Part shown: one piece after another, positions 46,059-57,400 of the stretch | Layout: each line of letters begins with the position of its first letter | Position numbering within the stretch: position 1 is the stretch's first letter | Source of the DNA: Marasmius tenuissimus | Taxonomy: Eukaryota > Basidiomycota > Agaricomycetes > Agaricales > Marasmiaceae | Length of the DNA: 64,000 nt | Reading direction: 5' to 3' | NCBI GenBank assembly: GCA_029532415.1 | Contig: JAQOTA010000067.1 | Span: 310,001 to 374,000, forward strand | Made by a program: the position numbers and the translations under genes | The notes under the pieces: model-generated | Told to the model about the DNA's origin: nothing | Databases searched by the model: none | The model's input: only the letters and a program-made list of their open reading frames with translations

Positions 46059-47087
46059 CTACACGAAAACCGGTGCCGACATGGATATGTCCCCGGTCAG
46101 CCGTTTTGATTTGCGCTCTTGGGAACGAGCTTGTAAGGCTTCTATTTCAGCGTTGAGCTTCGCCTGAAGATTCTTCAGTTATATGCAAAGGATCTTGAGA
46201 CACTAGAGTAACGTACCGTTTACTCTTCGAGTTCTTCCTTGTTGAAGTTCGAAAACGGCGAGGGAGGTGGAGGTTTGTTTTTTTCGCCTTGAAGCCGAGG
46301 GAATCAGCCAATGGGAAACAGACGCACACAAAGAAATGGAGCGCACCGAAAGCAGCCTGCATGAAAACTTCATTCATCAAGTCATGATTACACTTATACC
46401 GCGTCAGCGCGAGGTGCTTCGTCGATATCGTCTCTCCTTCGTCTCCAGAGTCCTCTTCCATCATCGGCGGTGGCCGCTAGTAGTACGTTCGTTTGTCAGC
46501 AAACACAAAAATTGCAAAAGACGACAAAAGGTATCTCACAGCCGCTGTACTTCCAGTACGCACTCTCTGATCCCTTCTAGCTTCCATCATGTCCATCCTA
46601 TTATTCTGCTGCGCCAACATGGCCTGTTGTTGGTGCATGTTCATCTGCATCCCAGGAGCCCCAGGCATTCCTGGCCCTGGACCTGGCCCTCCCGGTCCCC
46701 CACGACCCCCACCCTGTGGAGGAACAGCCCTGGAGGGTAGACCTTTTGACCCATCTTCTCTCCCGTGATGAATAGTGCTGGTTTGTTGATGTGTCGTAGA
46801 GGATACGGGCGAACCGGTTGGTTCATGAAAGATGGTATTATGGGGGCGCCGTTTCCACGCGTGTAGTGGACTATCCAGAGGGAGGACATACCGCCCCTGG
46901 TGAGGCCGAACCTTCTGCGCACACGCCACGCGTTGGTGTTGTCTGAGCCTGGGATGAAGCCAAACTTGATTTCGTGGACTTCTAGTTCCTGCAATTCGAT
47001 GGATGAGATTTATGTCTTCTCTGTGGTGGGTGGATCACGTACGCGTTGATTCGAATTGTCGGCTGGCATGTTTATCAATATCTGAAC
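46059..47087 (-). pseudogene. Ssr4-like SWI/SNF-RSC subunit fragment
   Basis: Minus-strand exons include ELEVHEIKFGFIPG, a G/P/M/Q-rich linker, EEDSGDE, TISTKHLALTRYKCNHDL, MNEVFMQAAF and a C-terminal AKLNAEIEALQARSQ coiled coil. This matches my memory of the fungal Ssr4 subunit of SWI/SNF and RSC chromatin remodellers. Introns such as 46466-46527 or so are GT-AG. An in-frame TAA at 46220-46222 cuts off the coiled coil and would be explained by CAA to TAA. The N-terminal part of Ssr4 is not found: upstream sequence belongs to aldo-keto reductase pseudogene 2. Probably a captured fragment. Confidence 0.55.
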
Positions 47088-47119
47088 CTGGGAAAATCGT
47101 CAGCCTGGGTTTCGCCCAG

Positions 47120-48380
47120 CCTCAGCAAACTCACGGAGGTTAACTTACGATACTTGACTTCTTGTTCGCGTCCAGGCGCCCACTGCTGGAGATCCAAGAA
47201 AGAATGAGTTGCTCCGCCGATACCCCACGTCTGTTCGACGCGAAATATAATCGCTTTTTCGGTTATCTATTTGCCTGATTGAGCATCGAGGAGGCATGCA
47301 AGAGCACCAGTAGCGGGTCACGCCAAGCCAATATGCAGGCATTCTCCGTTCCTAAGGATCGTTAAACGTCAATTCGTGGAAATGAATAGCCGATTCTACG
47401 TGCGTACCTATGATCCTCGATGTGCCAATGAGCACTCTTCTTGCACGCCCACAAAACTTGTCCCGCCATTTCGTGCAGCGGCTCCGTTCAGGTGAGCAAA
47501 CTGCTACGCTCCCATCGAGCTAGCACCGACGTGACAGGCTTCGCCACTTCGAACGAGATCGTGCAATGCCTCCATCATCTCTTCGCCATTTGTATCGCGA
47601 TCATGATGGTGAATTTGGAGGAGATCGATGTAGGTATCTTCAGACACTCGAGCGAGCCGTCTACTACGCTGGAGATAACAACACCGGAAAGGCCCCTCTG
47701 GTTATCATATTGCTTGCAGTTGTGCAAACGTTGGCTAACGGTGGCCTTGACACCAGGCTCATCAGCGACGAGTCCTGAGCATCCCATGGCGATGAAAACC
47801 TGGTTTCGGGGGGAGCTTGTATTACATCGTTGGACGACGGATGGCGGTTCTAATGTTCGGGTAACGTCCAACGCCCACGTTTCCGATCGAAATGGTGGGT
47901 ATGCAACATGTCGTTCCTGATGGAATATCGTACTGTGAGTGCAAGGTTGGGTCAGAGGCGACGTCTACTCACACACGCTTCAGGTTCGACCACAGTGTAG
48001 TCGAGTCGTTCCTGCGAAAGGTAGAGTGTCGACGACTTCCATGGTAGATTCTGTAGCGTAGAACCTAAATGATTGCGGATCAGGCGATATACACGAGCTT
48101 CGAATATTAAACGAACTTCAGGAGTTGGAAATATCGACATCCCCGGGCTACCGCGAAGAAGCTGGGCCATCAATATTCAATCCCGGGGGTGAGTTGGTTT
48201 CTAAAATCGGCATGTTGGGTTGGTTTGAGGGCCAGACGTTTCTTCGACTTCAGGAAGGCACCTTGCACGAGAAAAGTGCATCTTATACGCTGCTTGCGAA
48301 GACGGTGTCCAGTGGATCGACGTGGATCTTCAATCAAATGTTTCGAGGAGGATAGGTGGAATGTCCGGGATCTGCTTTGC
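47120..48380 (-). pseudogene. Aldo-keto reductase pseudogene 2
   Basis: A second copy of the unit at 44430-46000, same strand. Best blocks are EEMMEALHDLVRSGEA followed by VGASSMGA (47640-47500), a LECLKIP strand upstream and EKAIIFRVEQ-like sequence at 47250. Frames are broken throughout. It abuts the Ssr4-like fragment near 47100, so the two pseudogenes flank it. Confidence 0.55.
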
Positions 48381-48448
48381 ACGTCGGTCAGAACAGTGAT
48401 ACACAGTAAAAATTTCGCAAGTCACACGCACCTTGATCCCTCCTCATT

Positions 48449-48924
48449 TTAACTTCTCTTTGTAGCTCTCCACGGCGATGAATCGATCAGGGTGGTGATA
48501 GCGGATCTGGTACGTGGTTTAGATAGACACAAACGGACACGGTAAACTGACACTCACCCACCATCTGATGCAACATCGCTCGTAGGGAACGTGAAGGACC
48601 ATATTGAGGGATCGTTTGAGCCCAACGACACTGCAGAGGATTAACGTCAAACGCGAATTCACCGCCGTTATGTAACACGGGAACAGAAAACATACCGAAA
48701 AACCGGGGGTGATTACTTTTGAGGGCTGTAGGAAGCTAAACAGTTAAGGATTAAACTATATCCATTAGAAAACCGAATGGAAAACATACCGTTATCGGAG
48801 TTGAGGAAGGGTCCGGACAGGCATGGGAGGGAGAAGCAAGAGGCGACGTGGGGCTGTACGGATGACGCGGCCAGGAAGTTTGCCGGCGGAACGGCAAATT
48901 CTGGCGCAAGCGCCGGCTCGGCAT
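48449..48924 (-). CDS. Small unrecognised spliced gene
   Basis: A four-exon model (48924-48790, 48735-48696, 48630-48558, 48506-48449) keeps one frame for 101 codons with GT-AG introns. It encodes a basic, Pro/Ser-rich N-terminus, then HPRFFVSLGSNDPSIW-like sequence. No family recognised. It is divergent from the TET/JBP-like gene, 101 bases away. It may be an N-terminal or C-terminal fragment of a larger gene. Confidence 0.3.
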
Positions 48925-49025
48925 TTCCCGAGATGTGAATCTGATTCATGTGGTAGCCACGCGCCGCCACTACACCTTTGCCTCACGACTCTGGTGTGTA
49001 GCTTGCAGCTTGTCCCTCGACCACC

Positions 49026-51118
49026 ATGCCCAGGGTGAGTTTGTCCTACTCTCTCAATTATCCTTTGACTGATTTTCTCTAGCCTGGTGAAACTTGAGGA
49101 GAATACCGAGCCAGACAAGCTGCAGCACCGGCAACAGCAGCAAGGCAACGACGTGCTCCAAGACAACACCGGGCTCCAAGAACACGAGCGGCTCGAAGAG
49201 CAACTGTTGAGTCTGAGGATGAACTAGAGAATGAACCGGAGCAAGAATCCGTATGTTACGCACCTCTATCTTGAATCCTTCTGACCTATTCTATAGGAGG
49301 AACCTCAAGTACCACAAGATTATGGTGCAGAGATAGACGCGCTGTTCCGTGAATTGGTAGCCGAGATTGAATCCATGAATTTTGAGGAACCTGAAGAGGG
49401 TAGTAGCCAAGGAAGAACAGTATGTTGTTCCTTTTTTGGCATATCATGTAATGCTCATTGTCGTTCTACAGCGTCGTCCAAACATTATGCTACCAAAAGT
49501 GATAACTCTTCCCCCAGTACACAATGTACCTGATATCCGATCATCAAGTGAGAGAAGAAACCCTCGCCTTCAGTCAGAGCAAAAACCGTCCGAGTATCAA
49601 CATCACCTCAAGAACGGACTGCGGTTCATTCAGAAATTCACCCTTCCTTTTACGTTCGACGAGTTGGTTGCCAAATCAAAGAACAAAAAGGCAACACTCA
49701 ATGAGCTAGAACAAGAAGTCAAGGAGATGGAGAAAGAGTCGTATGCAATACAAGCTGGTAGCGCCCTGTTCTATACCAAAGATAAAGTCTTGGTCTTTGT
49801 TTATCTTGGCTGTCGAACGAGCGACATGATCACCACAATCGGCGACGATAATTTTGTGTGTTTCTAACTTTGGTATTCCCTGTTCATATCTGATATTTTC
49901 ACAGCTCGAACTTTCACAATGCTCAATGGAGGAGCGGCTCCAGTCAACCCTCGAGCGTAAGGAGGCGGAGATCCGAGAGGCAGAAGAACAACGGCTTTTG
50001 GCCCAATCGAATCGACGTAGGCATGGTCAGCGTCCTCCCAAGACCCCATCATCAAGCACTGTACCCAAGTTCTTTGCTGATGGTTTCACAGCGCGTTTAT
50101 TCATTTTGACATCTATCATTCTCACTAACTGTAATTACAGAAGAACATGATGGAGCGTCTGTACATCACATCGCACTTTATGGCAGCCTACAACATCCCA
50201 AAGGGTGATACCAGTCGCAAGCGACATGGCATTGACCACGATGGTCATACATACCACTACTTTGACATTGAGGAAGGGATTGAGTTCACCGAGGATGAGA
50301 GCCAGTCAAGGAATATGGTGTTCAGCGAGGATGGCGGGAAGACAGCACTAAATTCTGCAGGTGTGTTTCATATGGCAGAAGCGTGGCCTCAAGCAAAACA
50401 CAAGAAGAACGTGAGTAGGATAACTTGATTAATCCTTGAGTGTACTGAACCCTTGCTTAGGAGCTGTATATGGGCAGTGCACTCACCGGGTCTGGACAGT
50501 CCACCCTGGGAACGCGCTACTTTTACCAAGCAAATGAAGTCTTGGAGAAGTGCATTGCAATTGCTGTGAAGGCATTCTTCCCGGAAATCCACGAGATTGG
50601 TGCAAAGGTTCGAGAGGCAGGTAGAACAGTACCGACTTCGGATGGAAAACCCTGTGGAATGTACCTTGCTAGGGCTATCATCTTCAAGCTCCAGGTTCTC
50701 CTCCACAAAGATGATAATGACTTTGGTGTATCGACATCGTTCCCATGTGGCTACTTTGAGGACGGCTATCTGATTGTACCACAGCTCAAGTCAAAATTCC
50801 GGTGAGTTTGTGACCTATCAAATTGTATCTTGTTCTCATCCCTTTTGTAGGTACGCACCCGGAGATCTTGCAATCTTCTATGCCAGCCTCCTTTTCCACA
50901 AGGTCATGAAGTGGAAGACCCCGAAGATGAAGAAAGATGATGTTGTCGCCCCGGGACGGGTAGGTGTGGTCATGTTCAATCCATCAGCCTCGGTGGAGGA
51001 GCTGAAGGATAAGGAAGTTAAACACTCGGAGAGAACGATGTTCGGTAGACTGCCCAACTTTGCGCCAACCCGGAAGGAGATGCGTTCGCCCCCAGCCAAG
51101 AGGCAACGTACCAATTAG
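49026..51118 (+). pseudogene. TET/JBP-like 2-oxoglutarate/Fe(II) dioxygenase
   Basis: Eight-exon model: 49026-49034, 49083-49250, 49297-49419, 49472-49855, 49905-50057, 50141-50410, 50461-50801, 50851-51118. The C-terminal catalytic fold is clear: HKD (H 50704-50706, D 50710-50712) is the HxD iron motif, followed by CGYFEDGYLIVPQL, YAPGDLAIFYASLLFH with the second iron-binding His at 50897-50899, and PGRVGVVMF with the 2-oxoglutarate-binding Arg at 50957-50959. This matches the fungal TET/JBP family, enzymes that oxidise 5-methylcytosine or thymine in DNA. The C-terminus is basic. An in-frame TGA at 49095-49097 near the N-terminus, in the best frame, may be a CGA to TGA change; otherwise the catalytic half is intact. 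Exon 5 boundaries are uncertain. Confidence 0.72.
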
Positions 51119-51609
51119 ATTCATTTCAACTATATTTTCATATGTAATCTAATCCAATTCAGCGTCTTCTCCCCGCCAATCCTTTCTCTACGGTAGTACC
51201 CTGTGTCTCCCTATTTCTCTCCAAATTTCCCAAATCCCCTTCCATCCCTCTTATTATTTGCTCATACACCCCCTAAATTTATCGTATTTCGCAACATAGA
51301 GGGAACTAGTGGAGGAGGGTTTCAGAAACTGATCACGGAAGTCGGAGGGAAAAGTGACGCTGTGATAAGCTGAATGCTACCGGCGATGTTGAAGTCGAAG
51401 TGACAGCTGCCGGTCGTGGGAGCATAACGTGGGAGGATGAAGCTGTCAGTTCAATAGCTGTCAGTTGAATGTGGGTGCTGCGATAACGAGGTGAAGAGCG
51501 AAGAGGCATTGGCAAAAGACAAGAGGGCAATTGCGGCAGGCAGACCCGGAAGGCGGAAGCGTGGGACCGAGTGCCAACCAAAACAAATTGTCCAGGCCGG
51601 GCCGTTATA
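51119..51609 (+). repeat. Right end of element E with subterminal repeats
   Basis: No gene. CTGTCA/TGACAG motifs at 51401-51406, 51443-51448 and 51462-51467 repeat those at the left end; cgaagtgacagctg at 51396-51409 is the exact reverse complement of 33351-33364. The terminal bases GTTATA end at 51609. Confidence 0.65.
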
Positions 51610-51615
51610 AAACCC

Positions 51616-52985
51616 ACACTTGGCAATACGACATCCCATCCATCTCCCTCTTCCCACCAAACACCGACATCTCTCTCGAGCCGCACGGCTATTCACCAAC
51701 CCCGCTTCGCCACCAAACACCTCCCCGCCTCGAACCCACCGAGATCGTCGCCTACTTTCAAGACCAACTCGGCGACTTTTTGCATGTCATTGCGTCATCG
51801 GGGGAGATCAGGCACGTCGAAGATCTTTCAGCTTTCGCACGGCATGGTCATTTGACCTTCGGGGCTGTTGTCGACCGAAACCAACCCGAAATCGTCGCCC
51901 ACCTCCCCTCTACTCCCGCCCCTCAATGGTGTTTTGACAGCTTCAGCACCGGTGTTGAAGCCACCTACTCAACTTCTGGTAAGCTCATCTACCCAGCCCA
52001 TCTTTCTTGTGCTAACTTGTGTAGTACCATCTCGTGTGGATTTCTGTTCTGACCAGCCAGCGGTAAATGTAAACCTTCAGTTCTCACTGTGCTTGCCAGA
52101 TATATCTTGGCAACACACTGCCTACCTCACTCAATCTATTCCTTTTGCCTTCGGGTGTCATGATCCGGAGAATGATCTGGGCAAGTGCACCTCCATTCCT
52201 TGCCAAGTCCCCACTGATCTTCATTTCCCTCAGTATTCATTACTGACGTTCGATTTTCTCTTGTTGGCACAATCCCCAATAACCCCACATCCCCGACCCC
52301 CATTCATCTATTTATCCCTCCGATGCTTATGGAGCATAGAAACGGGATGTTTTCTATACATCATCCCCTTCCCGGCTCTCTGTTCTACTGGTCCTTTGAC
52401 CCGTACGGAAAACATGCGATATCCGAGGAGGATTGGGAGTCGAACGGGATTCCCAGGCTTAAGGTTCTGTCCTGGATCGGCTCGTCGTGGGACAGTACCG
52501 ATTACCGGGCAGTAGACGAGTATTTACAAACACGGAACTATGGCTCAGATGGTGGGATCTATGCACGGGAACGTGGGTATCCCGCATTAGTACCAGGTGA
52601 GTTCCAATTCCTGTTTATGTATTGGAGTCCCCGGGTCGTCGGCTCATCTCTGAGGCCTCAGGTGATCCTTTTGAAGCTGCAGCCTGTAACTCAAACGAGT
52701 CAAGTATAGATAGAAATTTGAACCACGTATTCTCAACAGGTAAGTGGCAGCTAGTATTGCAGAACCATTTATTCATTGCCCTCTGTCATCTTCGAAGATA
52801 CTATCCCTCGCCCTCGGATACAACCCAAAACAAATCCCCGAATAATCAGGTACATTCAGATCATCAAGACCACCGGAAAATTATCTCGGGGGCTCATGCG
52901 ATCAACTGGGAAGTCTAGGCCTGGTTCTTCAGCTTTGGCTGAACGAGCGCGACCAAACAGATCCAGGACAAGGAGAAGGTCGTAG
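51616..52985 (+). pseudogene. Gene I, remainder of exon 7 to exon 11
   Basis: Continues gene I after element E and the AAACCC duplicate (51610-51615). Exons: 51616-51978, 52025-52180, 52234-52596, 52662-52739 and 52798-52985, ending in TAG. All phases match gene II. The intron after 52180 starts GC (GCAAGT), as does its counterpart in gene II. No internal stop. The product ends in a basic tail (RPNRSRTRRRS). Confidence 0.8.
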
Positions 52986-53551
52986 TATATGTACACACAG
53001 CTCTCGTGCTATGATTGTTTTCTTTGCCTAATTGAGTCTGGCTCTTCGTACGAGTCACTTACCTTGTTCGGATTGACAGATCGTTGTTGCCCCTGCTGCG
53101 CTAGAGACTCGGCATCTCTACTATCAAGCTCGATGACACTAAATTGGGATAAAAACGCTCGAACTCTCAAAAGGTAATCATCAAGATAGATCTGGGAGTA
53201 CCAACTCCTAATCAAGCAGAAAGATTTGCCTGTTGTGAATGTGTCTGAAGGAGGCTCATACATTTGACCTCATGAAGAGGCGACCATATCTCGCCACATG
53301 GTCGCTGTAAATAGATTGTTGAATCTTGCACAGAGTCAGAGTCACAGAGTGGTTGGGCATGATTCGGTACACGAAGCAATCTGGGAAGGTTTCCTTTCAA
53401 ATATATCTGGGCAAACTGTAGGTAACATTAGCACTCTCAAAGGACTTTAGGCTCAAAAGAGAATACGGACGCACCTGGGGTGTTATCACCAAATTGAAAG
53501 TGGACCAGTACCAATTCCGCCGCTCCACAATTCTTTGAATGTTCAGCGTTA
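52986..53551. other. Intergenic segment
   Basis: No gene recognised; downstream of gene I and not similar to the sequence downstream of gene II. Confidence 0.4.
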
Positions 53552-53920
53552 CTGACCTATTTCAATCAATCCGGATGGGGTTTCCCGTGTGACCGAAAAT
53601 TTTTCTGGCATGAATTCGGATGGCAGGTCGGTGACCGGTGACACCGGTGGAAATTTCGTATGGAACTATGAGGGATGGGGCAGGCTGAGGGAGAATCACG
53701 GCGGCTGAGAGTCGCCACCAGTCAAAATTTGCAGAATGCACCAGATTCAGGCCAAAAAATGGCAGAAAGTCCGATTTCTTGGCCTTTTGGGCCGCCCGAA
53801 ATTATGTCACATTTGGGAACATTTCGGATGACCCCCCTGTGACCTAGTGACCATCCGAAAAAATTTCGGATACTGGGGGGCCTGTGACGCGTGACATCCG
53901 AATTGATTGAAATAGGTCAG
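53552..53920. mobile_element. 369-bp MITE with 26-bp terminal inverted repeats
   Basis: The ends CTGACCTATTTCAATCAAT plus CGGATG are inverted copies with one mismatch in 26. TA lies directly outside both ends, consistent with a TA target duplication as in Tc1/mariner-type elements. No coding capacity. The interior has several ATTTCGGATG-like units and a GGTGACCGGTGACACCGG run. Confidence 0.8.
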
Positions 53921-55860
53921 TACCTGATTGCCTAAACCACCGGTGATGCCTGTCAAACGCAAGGTGAAGTCGTCAGCGAAGGAAAGTAAGGTATTTGCCC
54001 ACCTATGAGTCAACTCTCGTGTGAGCTGTGGAAATCATCCCTATGACTATAGTGCACATGGCCTAGTCCCCACTACTTCATACCTATCATACAAGCCGAG
54101 TGTCAACTTAGCCACAAAGGATCATTGTAGGGTACTTCGGATCCCAATGACGAGAGAAGAAGGCAGGTTAGTGACGGGATTGACTCGTATCTGCGCGATC
54201 GAACACTTGGGACATCTCATACCTGTGTCAATTGAAGGTGCATTCTAGATGATGAGAAAGATGGTTGGTATATGAGATGCCGACCAGATATCACTGTTGA
54301 AGGTTTATCGTGAAGATTGCCCTCCGAATTTTACGAATTTGTTTCCTACCCAGCTAAGATAAACAAGGTGGTCAGCGGATGTAACGGCCAAAAGCCACAA
54401 AAATTTACCTACTCACACGCCCTGCCTTTGCGGAGTGAGTTCTCGGGTGAGCATAAGCCTTACGCGTAGATCTTGAATTCCCGACCCGAGGAGAGCAAAC
54501 TCGCATGAGTAGAAGAAATGGCTAAATGCTGGATTCTCTTTGCCGTAAGCACTTCATATTCAGGAGCCGGTGGAGGCAGATTCTGAGCTGCTAGCTACGG
54601 AGAGTTAATTTAGAAACACAGAGCATGAGTACAATGCGGAGATAGAACCCTCGAGTACGTAGTGCTTGAATTGGCTTGCTTGCAACCAGTTTTGTTTTGA
54701 TCCGTTACCATCCATTCCTAACCATCTTCACCTGTTGTTTATGTACCTTTTCAGCGTCAGCAAATGTTCGAATATCTTTGTGTAGATTGATTATTAGAGA
54801 GAAACTTAACAGGGCGAGAACCCAAGTAAAGAACGACGGGGCAAAGAAAGACAGACAATGATTAAGGATCTTTGCTCTTTGGATCGTGATCCATCGAGAG
54901 CTTCAAGCTAGTGCTATGGATCGAGAAGGACATGAGGCTTGTTCCGAACTGACAATGACTCCGTAGCCTCTCTTCAGCCAACCGTATACAGGAAGCAGGG
55001 ATGCGAGCCATTCCAAGTTGATCTGGTACAGCCAAAGTTCGTTGACCGCCAGAGTTCTGAACATAGTCAAATCAGGTTATCACCAGTCCACGGGACATGA
55101 TTGAATTATGTACCTGGTGTCATCGTCATTCATCATATATCCTCTAGCCGGAACGTAGCCAGCCCTGGGCCTGAACAACCCTTATTCCCTCTGACTGAGT
55201 CCTCATACGCAATCAAAGTGCCGACGCTGTTATAGCAAAGACGCTGTCGGCGATCTGATCTGCAGCCATTTGCCTTTGTCGTGGGTTCATGCGAGGGTAA
55301 GAATTCTAGTTCTCAATAAACAAGCCTCAATCTGCTGTGATTCTACCTCTAAGACGAGTAGTTCGTTGGATAACTCGGCCCCATATGAAGGCTCAAGAGA
55401 ACAAGCATGATAGCCCGTGGCGAGAAACTCTAGGACAGTATCCCCAAGTATGGGCAATATAGATGATTCATGACATGGCAAAGGGGGGATTGTGTGTAGA
55501 ACGCAAGAAACAACTGAGCAGACTACGGTCGTACCGTTTGATTGAATCAAACGGTGACCATACGTAGCTATACAAGTCGGTGTGTGCCCATCTACACTCG
55601 ACCAAGAATCCTTTGTATCGAATCTTCTCATGTTCGAGACATTCGTTCGAATAAGACTGAGTGAGATCTGGGAAAGTCAAAACCGCCTAAGATTGGGTGA
55701 GAAAGGGGCGTACTGAGTCCTGATTAAGAATACTGGTCCAGGGGAATTTGATGGCTCATTCTCTATGACCCACATAGTATCGTGGTTTGTCGTTTTCATC
55801 TGGGATGCTACCTTACAGGTCAGTTAGAGGTAAGTGCTGATTACGATTTGATCAGATACG
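53921..55860. other. Gene-poor segment
   Basis: No convincing gene; scattered short frames only. It contains the palindrome at 55533-55555. Confidence 0.4.
55533..55555. repeat. 23-bp perfect palindrome
   Basis: Two 11-base arms, accgtttgatt and aatcaaacggt, around a single G. It could be a factor-binding site or a chance structure. Confidence 0.6.
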
Positions 55861-57400
55861 AAAGCCAGATGATTTTTACCGCTTCACAAGGGGGCCAGTG
55901 TTGATGTCTCAAATCCAGGTCTCCTCCTTCTCGGAGTACCTGACTAATTCCTCGGAACATGGCTCATCGGGAAGCGGTACCGGAACATAATATTCAGTTC
56001 GGGTTAGAGACGACACGAGGGAGGTATCTGTTTTCCCATATTGGTTCCTGTGCTTATGAACACACCCCACAATGTAGCAACGAACAAATTAAATTTCGGT
56101 TGAACTCCGCGGTGACTTTTTCACCAGCCTCTTGGAGCGGGGCGACTTGTATTGATCTAGTGGGAGGTCAACGCCGAGAGGTTAAACTTGTTGCCGGAAC
56201 TATGCGTTGTGAAAGATCTTCGAGGTATGCTCGTCACTCTTCAAGCTCTGTTTCGTTCCCATGGCTTGGTTTTAGTAGATTCATATCCCAGCAATTGCTG
56301 AGCGCTGACCATCAACATTGTGAGACTTTATTCCAATAGTCGTACACTCGCGTCTGGGAACGTCTTGTATTTGGTAGATACCGGAGAATTTGAGACTCTA
56401 AAATTCCACGATGCAATTTATGGGAAAGAGATCGCGTTCTCGTCTGTCTCTTTGGCCATTTTGTTGACCTCATCAAGACTCTGCTTGAGTACATCACCGG
56501 ACGTCGTTCATTCCGATTCCGTTCGCATATAACTAGCACAGGTTGGTCGGAGGTACCTGTGAGCCTGTGAAGCCCATCCTCAGAGCTCAACATCATGTTT
56601 CCTATATTCACGCACCGCATATTTGAGTACCCCCAGTACCACAGACATCGCAAGAAAGGAGGATGTTGATAACGTTTCCCGGGGTTAAACCCTTCAAAGG
56701 CCTCTATTGTTCTCCGAGCCGGGCTGATTCGGGTATGTCTCTTCCTCTACTTGCCCATTGCAGGTTTTTTTGAATCTATCTCTATTTGAGAACACCACGA
56801 ATCAAACGTAAACCTTCTGCATAACCGATTGCCACATATTTGAGCACTGGTAAGTGATGCTCCCCTTGTGCTATATTCTCTTTCATTAGCGGGTAAGTCA
56901 GTAGCAAGTAAAAGGGATGTGACACTCGAATTCGCACTCGCAAAGCTCTTGACTCTTGCAGACTTGTCGAGAGAAGTGCGGGTGTCGGCGATTTCAAAGG
57001 ACGTCTGACCGAGTTCAATCTACATCACTCGTACCAATGGCAGTCGGGGCGTTCACTGAAGTTCAAGTTTGTAATCATTTTGTACCGTGACTTCGCGCAA
57101 TACACGCTCCGTCTAACTGAATGGGGAATATAATGATGCATCGAGCAGCAAGTTGAAGCACTGCACGAGCACTAGTCTTGGTGTCAAGCGCGTTGTCTTA
57201 GGAAAGTATAGGACGGAGAGAATGTTAGACCCACCAAGTGCTCGAATCGTCATCAATAGAAGTAGCTCAATCCTCCCCCCAAGCTCAATTGAATTCTGAT
57301 TTGCCCATGCCAGTAGACCATGAAATTCACCGCTAGAACCCGACGGGAGTGAAGCTTGTAAATAAGTAAAAGAGATTTTTACCTCCCATTGATTCTCGAT
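55860..57400 (-). pseudogene. Degenerate unrecognised gene, copy 2
   Basis: Homologous to about 29760-31300. The minus frame around 57020-56880 reads GQTSFEIADTRTSL and TSLLLATDLPA, close to copy 1, with the same upstream stop. Not recognised. Together with gene II it forms the right copy of the duplicated segment. Confidence 0.35.

Larger units (their letters stand above)
33252..51609. mobile_element. Element E: 18.4-kb composite DNA transposon
   Basis: Inserted in exon 7 of gene I with a 6-bp duplication AAACCC (33246-33251 and 51610-51615). Removing 18,358 bp plus one duplicate restores the codons for NLKTHTWQYD, as in the paralogue. The ends are imperfect inverted repeats: TATGAGGGGC at the left and TATAACGGCC (reverse strand) at the right, both reaching a TGGACAA block about 16 bases in. 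CTGTCA motifs recur near both ends, including a 14-base exact inverted match at 33351-33364 and 51396-51409. Cargo: HECT-like gene, DD34E transposase pseudogene, F-box gene, aldo-keto reductase and Ssr4-like pieces, and a TET/JBP-like gene. As I recall, eukaryotic IS3EU transposons have 6-bp duplications and TAY ends, which would fit. Confidence 0.85.
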
